Part shown: positions 31,030 to 41,999 of the stretch, in pieces | How positions within the stretch are numbered: position 1 is the stretch's first letter | Layout: every line of letters begins with the position of its first letter | NCBI GenBank assembly: GCA_030280995.1 | Contig: JASXTE010000001.1 | Location: 29,978,606-30,042,605, forward strand | Length of the DNA stretch: 64,000 nt | Source of the DNA: Hemileia vastatrix | Taxonomy: Eukaryota > Basidiomycota > Pucciniomycetes > Pucciniales > Zaghouaniaceae | Direction of reading: 5' to 3' | The notes under the pieces: model-generated | Told to the model about the DNA's origin: nothing | The model's database searches: none | Seen by the model: only the letters and a program-made list of their open reading frames with translations | Made by a program: the position numbers and the translations under genes

Positions 31030-32422
31030 CTAGTCATCAAACAATTTCATTAAATGTTCAATTTCCTCAACAGATTTATTAGCTTTAACACATTCTATCA
31101 AGAATTCTTTATTTTTGGAATTTTCTTCACAACCAAGCTTATATTTCATCTGTTCCATGAGGTTTTGATGCTCAAGTGTTTTCTCCTATTTCCTTGATTT
31201 TTCAATACTTAGAGATAACTCGAATTTCTTCTCCTCCAGGTCTTGTGCCCTATCATCCTTCTGTAAAGAGAGTTCATACTTCCTCTCTTCCAAGACTTGT
31301 GTCCTATCATCCTTCGGTAAAGAGAGTTCAAACTTCTTCTCTTCCAAATCAAGTACCCTGTAATCACTCCTTAAAGAGAGCTCATATTTTTGCTTTTCAA
31401 ACTTTAGAGCCTCTTTAGCAACTTCCACTTGTTCTAGAGTGATAAGAAATATTAACAAAAAGTAGAAGAAAAGCAGAGTAAAGTATTAAGAGGTTTGGTA
31501 TCACTTACCAACATCACATTTCTCCAAAAATTCTTTGATAGAAGAAAAAGGGGTTTGAGGTGAAGTATCACTTTTTCTTCTTCTTTGAGAGTGTAAACTT
31601 AGACTACTTAAAGCTCTTTGCTTTTTGTTCAATGTCACATTTTCCTCCTCATCATTATTTCTGGCTTCTGACTCAGTTGATTGTGGCTCCTGCATTTGTT
31701 CTTCAGCCTATTTATAAATAAGAAAATGTAAATAAAAAAAAGAATGGGTAAGATAAAAGAAAAAAAACATAATTGAGTTATATCAGTTTGGTTTATATCG
31801 CCATAAGGATCTATTGAAAAGATATCTTTATTTGTGGAAGTTAACTGAGGGGAGGCTTGAGTAGAAGAGGAAGGAAAAAGATTTTTTTTGACATCATGTT
31901 TGGAGATAGGATCTTCTCCATCCAACATGTTTGCATGATTAACATCAGCTTGCTCTACAAAAATTAAATCCATCTCTTTAAAGTAAGGACATAAATAATC
32001 AAGTTTATCATCTATGGATTTGATGCACTTACTGATATCAAGGTCAGTAATACCAAAACCAGTAGAAGATGAAAGAGTCTTTTCCTTCTTGTACTTGGCT
32101 CAATAATTCTTGAAGCGTTCAGACATCTTCTTTGGTAAAATATCTATCCTTCCCTTAGTCTTATTCCGTAATTCATTTGCCATAGAAGATAGCCATTAAC
32201 CTTTGATGCAGGGGGCCATCCTACTTTAGTAGCATTCTCAGTACCAAAACAAGAATCATACTTAGATTCAGTTTTTAGCCAGCTGATAAGAATGAGATAA
32301 TCATCTTTTTTTAGTTGAACAATTTTGGATTTCTCAGCAGAGTGGGAGAAAGAGGGAGTAGTGGAATTTGAAGAACAACTGGGTGATGGCTTCCTTTGAG
32401 AACATATATGATGACAAGTCAT
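31030..32422 (-). pseudogene. SANT/Myb-like coiled-coil protein (copy 1)
   Basis: It starts MTCHHICSQRKPSPS (32422). The N-terminal domain has SWLKTESKYDSCFGTENATK, then, after a frameshift near 32150, GRIDILPKKMSERFK and TGFGITDLDISKCIKSIDDK with CPYFKEMD. The pattern recalls SANT/Myb-like DNA-binding domains of rust mobile-element proteins, and PIF/Harbinger elements usually encode a Myb/SANT partner for the transposase. A coiled-coil follows (31186-31440) built of 18-residue repeats (54 bases) around LEEKKFELSL. The tail VKANKSVEEIEHLMKLFDD ends at TAG 31030-31032. Introns with AG/GT borders separate the blocks. The DNA-binding role is inferred. Confidence 0.55.
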
Positions 32423-32841
32423 GTTAAGATAATTAGAGATGAAAAGGAGCAGAAAAAAGAAGATGAGATAGCGAGATGAAAAGGAGCAGAAACAAACAGA
32501 TGAGAGAGTGAGATGAAAAGGAGAAGAATCAAATAGATGAAATGGGGAGAAATTCTGAGCAGATAGAATGGGAGTGCACAGCAAGGTAGAAGGCATATGC
32601 AGAGAGTAGTCTAAGATGTGGTTATGGAATAAAGTTGTGCAACATGTTGTTATGAAAGAAAGTTGTCCAAGATGTGTTTATAAAAAATTGAGTAGAAAAA
32701 TTTTGGATAAGAGGTGAACATTGACACATAAAGTGTCTAATAACCCAATTATTTGCAAAAATAATTGTGGAAGATAATTGGGGTATAATTATTTTTATCC
32801 GCAATTAATTTAATTGCAGATTGGTCAACATTGATACCCCC

Positions 32842-33018
32842 TAATGTATATATAAATAATAATAAAATTTAATTTAATTATATTAAAAATATTGTTATAT
32901 AATTTTATTTAATATGATATTTAATTTGTATATATAATTTAAACGTATTTTGTCTCTTCTTTATGTTCAAGTAATTTAAAATAATATTTACTGGACTCTT
33001 ATCATAGCCTGGATGACA
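32842..33018 (-). repeat. Right part of the LTR split by transposon copy 1
   Basis: TAATGTATATATAAATAA continues the F-type LTR interrupted at 12875. It runs through TTTACTGGACTCTTATC to ATAGCCTGGATGACA, the LTR outer end. Beyond it (33019-33290) is AT-rich sequence that aligns loosely with the upstream part of the Tet-like gene of copy 3. Confidence 0.65.
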
Positions 33019-33299
33019 GTTACACTCAGAGATATTGCAAGATTTCAGTCTTCTTTCTATCTGAGTCACAATTTCTGACTTCCTAGAGATTACTCCCCTG
33101 ATATTTTGTGGTGATTACTTCAAACTGGTTGATTAATTAATTAATATTTTTTTTTCAGAATTTCAGAATAAAAATCCTCACTTTCAATTAAAATTAGAAA
33201 CAGCTTTTTGGTGTCAAATTGTAAAGCTCTTTTATTTTTAATTATGTGAGTATTTTTTTAATTATTAAATAAATTTTTGGTGTTTTTTGTTTGGCCAGT

Positions 33300-34492
33300 A
33301 AAAAATATTTTCTGAAAAAAAAAAAGTCTATTTCTTCTGATTCAAGCCTTAAACCTCTATCTTCATCATTATCTTCATTATCTACATCTTTTAAGTCTTC
33401 TTCAAAAACTTCAAACAAAAAAAAGATGATTGATCTTATCAGAATAAAAGAAATTTAAAAAAGAAAATACACTTGGATAGTCTCTTTGGCCACATATCAA
33501 ACATCATGTATTATAAAACTAAAGTCAAGAAAAAAAATAATTATCCAAAGAAGTTACCAGAAGATATAAAATATCTAACCAAATTAGGATGAAATGAATT
33601 TAAATCAGTAATTAGTAATTATTTTAAGCCTCAATTTATTTACAAGTATAATTATTTTGATGGTTTAAAAGATGAATCTTTTAATCAACTCTCCAATCTC
33701 ATCACAACACTATATCAAATGGCTTTGGTTTACTTACCAATTAAAAATAAGAATATGTTGGGTAGTAATATGGTTGTTTTTGGATGGGGATCTGGGTTTA
33801 TTAAAGTATATTCTCTTAGTAAGTGTATTAATTTTTGTTTAATGATTAAAAAAACTTTTTCATTTTAATTCTATAGGTATTTATTCTTTACTCAAAAATT
33901 TATCTAAAGCCAAAAAAGTAATTGATTTTCAAAAATGGGACACCTTACCTTCTTTTAATTCCTTTCTTGCTCTTTTTATGAAAAAAAACCTTGCAATAAA
34001 TCTTTTAAAAATAATCATGAACTTGCTACAAGAGTAGGGATTCTAAATTGGTGTGATTCAGAGTGAGAAGAATTTATCAGGGAATATCTGTTGTTTTTGC
34101 ATTTTATAATCACTCAATCTAGATTTAATAACAAGATTCATACTGATTTAAATGATGCAGATAATCTTACTTTTGGGTCATTATCATATATCTATCCTGT
34201 CACTGGACAGCCTATACAATCCCCTTCCAAAATCAAAGGTCATGGGTTATATTTTCTGGATAATAAGTTTATAATCAGTTTTGGTTTATGAAATGGAATT
34301 TTTCAAATCATTTTGGAACTCTTCTCACAATAATCATCAAATGACAAAAACTCATCCAGGTTTAAAATCTTGTCAATACTTTACTCATTTTGGCTGCTCC
34401 TTCCAGATAAGTCAAAAGCTAATTCAAAGGATAAAAAAGTTTTGAAAAAAAAAAACAAGACTTTAGGTAGATCAAAAAAGTATGGGTATTAG
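33300..34492 (+). pseudogene. Tet-like 2OG-Fe(II) oxygenase (copy 2)
   Basis: A serine-rich start (SSSLSSLSTSFKSSSK, about 33365) follows a TTTGGCCAG acceptor. Then NNYPKKLPEDIKYLTKLG, FNQLSNLITTLYQMALVYLP and FGWGSGFIKVYSL lead to an intron (about 33820-33880) at the same place as in copies 1 and 3. The core retains HTD (34139-34147), GHGLYFLDNKFIISFG and, in another frame, SSHNNHQMTK and FTHFGCSFQISQKLI. Several frameshifts and stops (for example near 33590, 34065 and 34290) inactivate it. It ends at TAG 34490-34492. Confidence 0.68.
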
Positions 34493-34789
34493 TAAAGTCA
34501 TCAAATATTTTTTATTCTTTCATAAATTTTTAATAATTAAATCTGATATTTCAATTTACTAAACTAAAGTAATGGGACAAAAAGCTTGTGTTGTATAAAA
34601 GGTAATCATGATAAGATTAATTTGTTTCATGGGTTTCATCTCGCCTATACCTGTGGAAAGTCCCAAACTTAGTTTCTAGACTTGTTCCACATTTTGGCTT
34701 GAGGAATTGTCATTACTTCAAAACTAGAAAATTTGACATATCTTTTTTTATTTTTTTCATTTTTTTTATGTAATTATATTAAATTTTGA

Positions 34790-34945
34790 TGACTTTCACC
34801 CCTTTCTTCAATAAAATGTAGGGGAGGGTATTGTCACATTTTCCAATCTGACATTCAAATTTGATGACTTGAGAATTTTTTGGTGAAACCCACCCCTTGC
34901 TTCAATAAAATGCAAGGGGGGGGTATTGCCAAATTTTCAAAATAG
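34790..34945. repeat. Central repeat of transposon copy 2
   Basis: Two units of the GGGTATTGCCAAATTTT/TTCAATAAAATGCAGG repeat, between the convergent Tet-like and SANT/Myb-like remnants. Confidence 0.75.
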
Positions 34946-35244
34946 ATGTAGAATTTTTTTTTTTTTTTGACTTGGCTGTATTTAGAATAGCAAATTTATT
35001 GACTTGAGTTATAAAGTTGAAAAAAATTTGATTTGAAAACACAAAGAAGTAAAAAAGAGTGTGTCATGTTTTTTTCCATTGGGACCCTTTAAAATGAATT
35101 TGTTACATTTATTGATATGTTGTTTAACTGATGATGGATAGAGTAATGAAATATGCAAAAAAAAAAAAATATAAAATACTTTCATGTACATAAAATTCAG
35201 AACAATTGAAATGGGAAAGAAAACAAAAAAACTAGTAATCAATC

Positions 35245-36460
35245 AAACATTTTCATTAAGCATTCATTTTTGTCAATAGATTTATTAGCTTTATCACACA
35301 TTCTATCATGAAAAACTTTCTTTTTGGAATCATCTTCAAGTTGATACTTGAGGTTCATCTGATCCAATAGGAGATTAGACTTAAAGAGCTTTTTCCTCTT
35401 TCTTTGATTTTTAAGTACTTAGAGTTAGCTTGAATTTCTTCTCCTCCAAGTTTTGTTCCCTATCATCCCTCTGTGAAGAGAGCTCATATTTCCTCTCCTC
35501 CAAGTCTTATGCCCTTTCATCCCTCTTTAAAGAGAGTTCAAATTGTTGCTTTTAAAATTTATGAGTCTCTTGAGCAACTTTGACTTTACCTAGAGTGTTA
35601 AGAAATATTAACCCAACATAAAAAAAAAGTCGACTAAAATTATTTAGAGGTATCCCATCACTTATCAGCATCACATTTCTCTTCAAAATCTTTGATTGAA
35701 GAAATAGGGGTTTGAGAAGTACTATCTTGTTTTTTTTTTCTCTTTGACTGCTAAAATTTAGAGTAGTTGAAGGTCTTTGTTTTTATTATATATATATATA
35801 GGAATTTGGTATATTGTTGTCATTATCATCCTTGTTTCCAGCTTCAGAGTCACTTAATTGTGGCTCCTGGGTTTGTTCATCAGGCTTTTTAAAAATAAGA
35901 AAAAGAGAAGTAAATAAAAAAACATTGACTAGATATAAGAAAAGAACTCACTGGATTTAGATTGAGTTTTGGTTTATATGACCATAAGGATCTATAGAAA
36001 AGATATCTTGATTGGTTGAATTAAAAAGAGGGGAGACTTGAGTGGAGGAAGACGATTCAAGGAGAATTCTCTTGATATCATGTTTGGAGATAGCATCTTC
36101 TCCATTCAACATGTTTTCAGGATTAGCATTTTCTTAATCTCCAAAAATAGCATCCATCTCTTTAAAGTAAGGACATGAAGAATCAAGTTTATCATCTATA
36201 GATTTAATGCACTTATTGATATCAATGTCAGTGATACCAAAACCAGTGGAAGATGAAAGAGTTTTGGCCTTCTTGTATTTGGCTTGATAGTGCTTGAAGT
36301 GCTCAAACATCTATTTAGGCAATAGATCTATCCTTCCCTTGGTCTTATTCCATATTTTGTTGGCCATTAGAAGATAGTCATTAACCTTTGATGTGTGTGT
36401 GTGGGGGGGGTCCTATTTTAGTTGCATTCCCAGTACCATAACAAGGCTTGTTAGGATATT
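35245..36460 (-). pseudogene. SANT/Myb-like coiled-coil protein (copy 2)
   Basis: From the right, a degraded N-terminus (CYGTGNATKIGPPP) next to a GT repeat gives way to GRIDLLPK, a stop, FEHFKHYQAKYKKAKTLSSS and TGFGITDIDINKCIKSIDDK with CPYFKEMD. These match copy 1 almost residue for residue. The 54-base coiled-coil repeats appear at about 35420-35550, and the tail ANKSIDKNECLMKMFD near 35250. It has several stops and frame changes. It runs towards the Tet-like gene, as in the other copies. Confidence 0.55.
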
Positions 36461-36776
36461 CAATGATGAAAGGGAGCAGAAATGAGCAGATCAGTTGGGG
36501 AGGGATCTGAACAGATAGAAGGAATAGACAGGATGGGATGAGGGTGGGAGTGCACAAGCATGGTAGGGAGGAGGCTGGGATATCCAGAAAGTTGTCCAAG
36601 TTGTGGTTATGAAAAATTGAGGATAAAAATGTCAGATAGAGGTGAATTTTGACACATAAAATGTCTAATAACCCAATGATTAGCACAACTGATTGCAGAA
36701 ATTAATTTGGGTCTAAGGATTATTTATCTGCAATTCATTTTAATTGTGGATCCCTTAACATTGATACCTCTTAAAA

Positions 36777-36976
36777 GGGGGTATCAAAGCTAGAAATCTT
36801 CCAATTTTAAAATACATCTTTTTCCTACCCAATCAACTGTGATTATTTTTTAAAATATGCTATATTGTGCCTCAAAAACACCTTTTCACTGTGAATTAGT
36901 GTCAAATCTGTGGCTTTCTATTGGTGTTGTGAAATACCTTTTAAATAATTACAAAATTTCTAACTTTGATACCTCC
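36777..36976. mobile_element. MITE, GGGGGTATCAAAG termini (copy b)
   Basis: This 200 bp copy has ends GGGGGTATCAAAGCTAG and CTAACTTTGATACCTCC. The interior (CCTCAAAAACACC, TGTGGCTTTCTATTGGTGTTGTGAAA) matches copy c and, inverted, copy a. It stands only six bases from the terminus of transposon copy 2. Confidence 0.8.
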
Positions 36977-36991
36977 TAATATACACATTAA

Positions 36992-37232
36992 GGGGGTATC
37001 AAAGTTAGAAATCTTCCATTTCAAAATATCTCTCTTTTTTTTTTCCACCAAATCAACCATGTCAATTTTTTTTTTTATTTTTTATTTTTTTATTTTTTTA
37101 TTTTTTTTAAATGTGCCATATTGTTCCCTCAAAAACACCTTTTTACTGAGCATCAATGTCAAGGTTGTGGCTTTCTTTTTGTGTGGTGAAATACCTATTA
37201 AACAATTACAAATTTCTAACTTTGATACTCCC
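36992..37232. mobile_element. MITE, GGGGGTATCAAAG termini (copy c)
   Basis: This 241 bp copy follows copy b in direct orientation after 15 bases. Ends are GGGGGTATCAAAGTTAG and CTAACTTTGATACTCCC. A T-rich expansion (about 37025-37105) makes it longer. Confidence 0.8.
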
Positions 37233-37234
37233 TA

Positions 37235-37735
37235 TTATAAATTTATAATTTCTATACATCCCCATAAATCTTACTTCCTGCTATCCTAATGACTTCAAAT
37301 AATCCTTTAAATCTCTCTTCACTTACCATACAAGCCAACAACATATATATATACCCTCCTATTGATTTTAATTGCAGATCCTGAATACTGAGAGATCCCA
37401 TAAATAGGTAATTTTTCAAGTTACTTCATCATACTCAAGGTTCAATTCTAAAGTTTTCTTCATGGTTCTTAATTGAAGCAATTTTATCACACATTTATTT
37501 AAACATTAGTCTGAAGGGAAATTTTAGTAGTTTTCCATATCATGATCACAAGAGACAAAAAAGAGTATCACTTATAATGCCCCCCCCTACAAAAAAAAAA
37601 AAAAAAAAAAAAAAAATAGACAATGCATCAACATGGAGGTACAATTTAATCAACTATCTATCCAAATTGAATCTAAAAACAGGGTTAACATAAGTCTCAC
37701 ATTCTGCAAAGCAAATCATGTTATCTATCATATAA
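37235..37735. other. Intergenic interval before GET4
   Basis: No gene. It holds a short C run followed by an A homopolymer of over 20 bases (about 37590-37616) and otherwise ordinary AT-rich sequence. It includes the probable 3' untranslated region of the GET4 homologue. Confidence 0.5.
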
Positions 37736-38997
37736 TCAATCTAAAGCCAAGTTACTAGAACCAGATGCCTGGTTTTTCCGGGCTGCGACTTTTGAGCTAC
37801 TTGGCTTAGAGCCACTAGAGCCTGATGGGCCACCATCGCCAAATAACGAGCCCATCAAATCACCCAATATATTATTAGTTGGTCGAGTCGGTCTGAAATT
37901 TATAATAAATTGGCCGCATTATAGTTAGCATTAGGAACCCCAATGAAAGTGTTCCAAAAAGAATAAAAAATAAAACACTGCCAAGATGAATTGAAACACG
38001 AACTTTATACCAAAATATAATTCAGCAATGTTATCAAGACTGGCCTTGGCTCCCGGGGAAGCAACCCATGATGTACCTCGAGAATACCGTCCGACCATAG
38101 CTTGAAATACTGCTTTTCCGATCAATGGACCTTGTTTGGTTCCAGAAGGAGAAGTTCCCGGACCCACTTGACAAGACAATATCAAGAGTTGTAAGAAATT
38201 CAAACTAGGGAGTTTGAAGATTGAAATTTTTGTATCTGAACCAGGAATTTCACAGGGGATGGAGGAATGAAAGAGATTTGAATGATGATGATTGACAAGA
38301 TTCAAAAAATGTTCTAAAAACACTTTGGAAGCCAAAATGGAGCCCATTTCAAGATAACCTAATACACCTCGAGCTGCATATCGACCTAAGCCAGCGGTGG
38401 AATCTTCAACTTTTGACCAAGTCCACATGACTTCAGCAAGACTTTTTGCACTATCTCTATCACGAGCAGCCAAAAGATGAACGGAAGCATAGTGAAGATT
38501 ATTTTCTTTTCGATACAATTCGCCAATAGCAGAGTGAAGCTGAGGATCACCAATTGGAATTTGTAAAGCATCCGAAGACCATGAAATAGCAGCATCGATG
38601 ATTGATTTTCTCCAAGAATCATTTGGACCGGCAAGAACGATAAGGTTGAGAATTTTGGCACGTTCATCTGGGGTGAAAGAGCATGAGCGAGCGAGCCAGA
38701 CATCGCGAATGAGCATCAGAGCGAGATCAGTGCCCGAGCCGATTTGTTCACTGCTCAACAGCAGACGAGATCCTTCAAAGAGAAGGGTGACAGCATCATG
38801 GAGGGCAGCAGGATCGTTGGATTTGAGTAAGCGAGCGGCAGAGGTGCGATATTTCTGAGAATATTTAAGCAGATAAGCCACCATGGAAAACAAACCCTTA
38901 TAAAAAGAAAACCTGCCTGGTGAGCAGCATACCACTCTTTCTCATCCACCAAAGTCAGGATCGATTTGAGAGTGCGAGCAAGAGAAGGAATCGGCAT
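37736..38997 (-). CDS. GET4: GET4 homologue, tail-anchored protein targeting factor
   Basis: Get4 is an all-helical repeat protein that, with Get5, bridges Sgt2 and Get3 to deliver tail-anchored proteins to the ER from the cytosol. Exons 38997-38917, 38854-38004 and 37892-37736 give 362 residues, slightly longer than the usual 310-330. Family features are EWYAAHQ followed by KYRTSAARLL, LLLSSEQIGSGTDLALMLI, LHSAIGELYRKE and ELYFGIKPTRP. The tail is Ser/Lys-rich (GSSGSKPSSSK). Intron 2 is GT-AG (38003-37893). Intron 1 (38916-38855, 62 bases) fits only as GC-AG, with donor CAG|GCAGGT. Start at 38997 was chosen because it gives the family N-terminus; an in-frame ATG lies 15 codons upstream. Divergent from the CobW-type gene. 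Confidence 0.88.
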
Positions 38998-39088
38998 CAC
39001 GTGGGCCGTTTGGCCTGTCTGGGAAATCAAGCACATTATCAATATTCATTTTATCTTTGCCTTTCTTCATGAATTGGATCTCATTTCT

Positions 39089-39953
39089 ATAATTAAGTCT
39101 TTACAAAATATTAACTATTGACTCTAATTAAGTCTTTACAAAATATTAACTATTGACTCTAATTAAGTCTTTACAAAATATTAACTATTGACTCTAACTA
39201 AGTCTCTACAAAATATTAACTATTGACTCTAATTAAGTCTTTACAAAATAAAATTAACTATTGACTCTAATTAAGTCTTTACAAAATATTAACTATTGAC
39301 TCTAATTAAGTCTTTACAAAATATTAACTATTGACTCTAACTAAGTCTTTACAAAATAAAATTAACTATTGACTCTAATTAAGTCTTTACAAAATATTAA
39401 CTATTGACTCTAATTAAGTCTTTACAAAATATTAACTATTGACTCTAATTAAGTCTTTACAAAATATTAACTATTGACTCTAATTAAGTCTTTACAAAAT
39501 AAAATTAACTATTGACTCTAATTAAGTCTTTACAAAATATTAACTATTGACTCTAATTAAGTCTCTACAAAATATTAACTACTGACTCTAATTAAGTCTT
39601 TACAAAATAATATTAACTATTGACTCTAATTAAGTCTTTACAAAATAAAATTAACTATTGACTCTAATTAAGTCTCTACAAAATATTAACTATTGACTCT
39701 AATTAAGTCTTTACAAAATATTAACTATTGACTCTAACTAAGTCTTTACAAAATAAAATTAACTATTGACTCTAATTAAGTCTTTACAAAATATTAACTA
39801 TTGACTCTAATTAAGTCTCTACAAAATATTAACTACTGACTCTAATTAAGTCTTTACAAAATATTAACTATTGACTCTAATTAAGTCTTTACAAAATAAA
39901 ATTAACTATTGACTCTAATTAAGTCTTTACAAAATAAAATTAACTATTGACTC
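39089..39953. repeat. Minisatellite, 35-37 bp unit
   Basis: About 24 nearly identical units of ATTGACTCTAATTAAGTCTT followed by TACAAAATATTAACT, with a 37-base variant (AAAATAAAATTAACT). It fills most of the intergenic space between the divergent GET4 and CobW-type genes. Variants are interspersed, as expected from repeated unequal exchange. Confidence 0.95.
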
Positions 39954-40044
39954 TCTATCAAGTCTAACATGTTGTCCTTTTTTATCCATCATTACATTCC
40001 TCTCCTTTTCCCACTAACTAACTAGAATCATCACAACAACCTTC

Positions 40045-40324
40045 ACTTCTTTTCTTTTCTTTTCTTTTCTTTTCTTTTCAACGCTGGTTATCATTTCCTT
40101 CTGATTTCGTTTCACTTGTACCTACGTGCATTATCTTTTTATAGGGAATCAAGTCATCCTTTGGAACACAATATACCATTTATTCATTTACTTTTATTCA
40201 TCTTGCTTTGACATTCATATTCATCTTCCTCCATCCATCACTTCACACTTTATAAAATCGTGAAGAAGCAAGAGAAGCAAGAGAAGCAAGAGGAAAGGAG
40301 GAAAGAAAATAAAAATAAATAATT
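40045..40324 (+). promoter_or_regulatory. Promoter region of the CobW-type gene
   Basis: A TTTTC array (about 40047-40079), then TTATAAAATCG (about 40250) as TATA candidate and an AGAAGCAAG array (about 40264-40292) directly before the ATG at 40325. The purine-rich leader is low-complexity. Confidence 0.45.
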
Positions 40325-41280
40325 ATGACCTCTTCAACATCTTCATCTCCTCCACCGATTCTTGTACCTCTTACACCATCACCATCACCTCCACCTATTT
40401 TAATACCCTCTTCTACACCACCACCACCACAAGTTCAACCCACTTTGTCACCCATACTAAATTATCAAACCTTGAACTCTTCACCTCCTCTTATCCCATC
40501 TAAAAAAGTTCCTGTAACGATTTTAACTGGTCAATTAGGATCTGGGAAGTCTAGGTTACTTCGTCGGATGTTAACTTATAATACTTCTTCTTCGACATCT
40601 ATTTTGGAGGATAATAATAAGAATATGAATCCACGAAAACAACGTTATAAAATCGCAGTCGTGATGAATGAGTTTGCTGAAAGCGCTGATATTGAAGGTT
40701 AGTCAGTTCATTCAATTCACATTAATTTATTCTTTCATTCATTAGTCCATTAGTCTATGAGTTTATTTATTTCTTTTTTGTTCATTGTCTTGTTTTGCTT
40801 TATCTCTATTGATTTTTATTTTTCTTTATTTATTTGTTTTGAGGGAGGGAGGGGGGATCGAGTTTGATTTAACGATTTATTTTTGTTAAATGTTAATGAT
40901 TTTTACTCTTCTCTCTCTTAAGGTACTTTCTTGGTCATTTTATTCACTCGCTTATACTCATTCACATTCCTCTCAACTTTCTCTCATTTTTACTCATAAA
41001 CACACACTCACTCACTCACTCATCACTTACACCTATATCACCCTCCACTCGACCTCAAAAAATAATAATAATAATAAATACAAAATAATAAAAATAAAAT
41101 AAACAAATAAAATTCAATTAAACAAATCAGCTAAAAGTCTTCAACTCACCACTCTCACCACTTCTCATAACCCCACTACCACTATCTCATCTTTATCTTC
41201 TTCATCACAAAATCAAACGTCAAACAAGACCGGTGAACCTGAACCGATTCTCATTCAAGAATGGCTTGAATTAGAGGTAA

Positions 41281-41316
<36 letters not shown>

Positions 41317-41963
41317 CTTTACCATTTTTCTTTAATATTTTTCTAACTATATAACTATATATATGATTATCTGGTTTCTCTGATGATATATGACATGAAT
41401 GACGACGACGATATGATCACATTAGAATGGATGTTTATGTTGCAGTGCACAAGATAACGGAGTGAGAGCACTTGAGCGATTGATTGAACAGAAACGAACG
41501 TTTGAGTGAGTGAATAAAATGTTGAACTCTTTATTGACGTATCAGTCTCTCTCTTTTTCTTTGTGCACGTGTGTGTGTGTTTGGGATTGGAAACGAGGGA
41601 GGAGTTGCAATGTGCAATGTACTCCCTCTAGCCATCCCTTATTCTATCTCTGATAAACTAATAATTAATCAACCAAACTCCAATTTAACTGACAAGATGA
41701 CATTTCACTTATTTTGTTATATGATATAACAAACCAGCTATATTATCATTGAAACAACTGGTACGAAATGTTTTTCTAGTATATATATATGATCTAATAA
41801 TCTCATACTTGTGATTCTTGTTACATATATATATATATATAGGGATAGCTGATCCAACACAAATAGCTCCATTATTTTGGCAAGATGGGGCACTAGAATC
41901 ATCGATTTACTTGGACGGAATAGTGACGGTGGTTGACTGTGTGAATATAGCCAAGGTGAGTAA

Positions 41964-41999
<36 letters not shown>

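Larger units (their letters stand above)
12876..32841 (+). mobile_element. Harbinger-like transposon with Tet-like and SANT/Myb-like genes (copy 1)
   Basis: The left end reads GGGGGTATCAATGTTCAAG and then ATCTGCAATTA. The right end, reverse complemented, reads GGGGGTATCAATGTTGACC and then ATCTGCAATTA. TA flanks both ends. Contents in order are transposase pseudogene (12968-14087), dispersed repeat, foldback (15090-15640), GC-richer island (15851-16625), Tet-like pseudogene (16968-18288), central tandem repeats interrupted by an 11.4 kb retrotransposon insertion (18989-30436), and SANT/Myb-like pseudogene (31030-32422, minus). Without the retrotransposon it is about 8.5 kb. The flanking LTR halves show the insertion site. 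The superfamily rests on the transposase; PIF/Harbinger elements normally duplicate three bases (TWA), whereas only TA is clear here. Confidence 0.75.
33019..36770 (+). mobile_element. Harbinger-like/Tet transposon copy 2 (3' half)
   Basis: Tet-like pseudogene (plus), central repeat, SANT/Myb-like pseudogene (minus) and the terminus CAACATTGATACC-type end at about 36770 (TTAACATTGATACCTC). The left half with the transposase is missing; the boundary coincides with an LTR end at 33018. The region after the Tet-like stop (34510-34740) matches the same region of copy 3 (57020-57290) at roughly nine bases in ten, so copies 2 and 3 are closer to each other than to copy 1. Confidence 0.7.

Noticed and set aside
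37931..38003. C-terminal extension of the GET4 frame (FQFILAVFYFLFFLEHF), resembling a membrane helix
   Set aside because: It is the translated second intron; splicing at 38003/37893 gives the family-like end FGIKPTRP.
39089..39953. CRISPR-like direct repeat array
   Set aside because: Units are contiguous with no unique spacers and lie in a eukaryotic intergenic region; this is a minisatellite.
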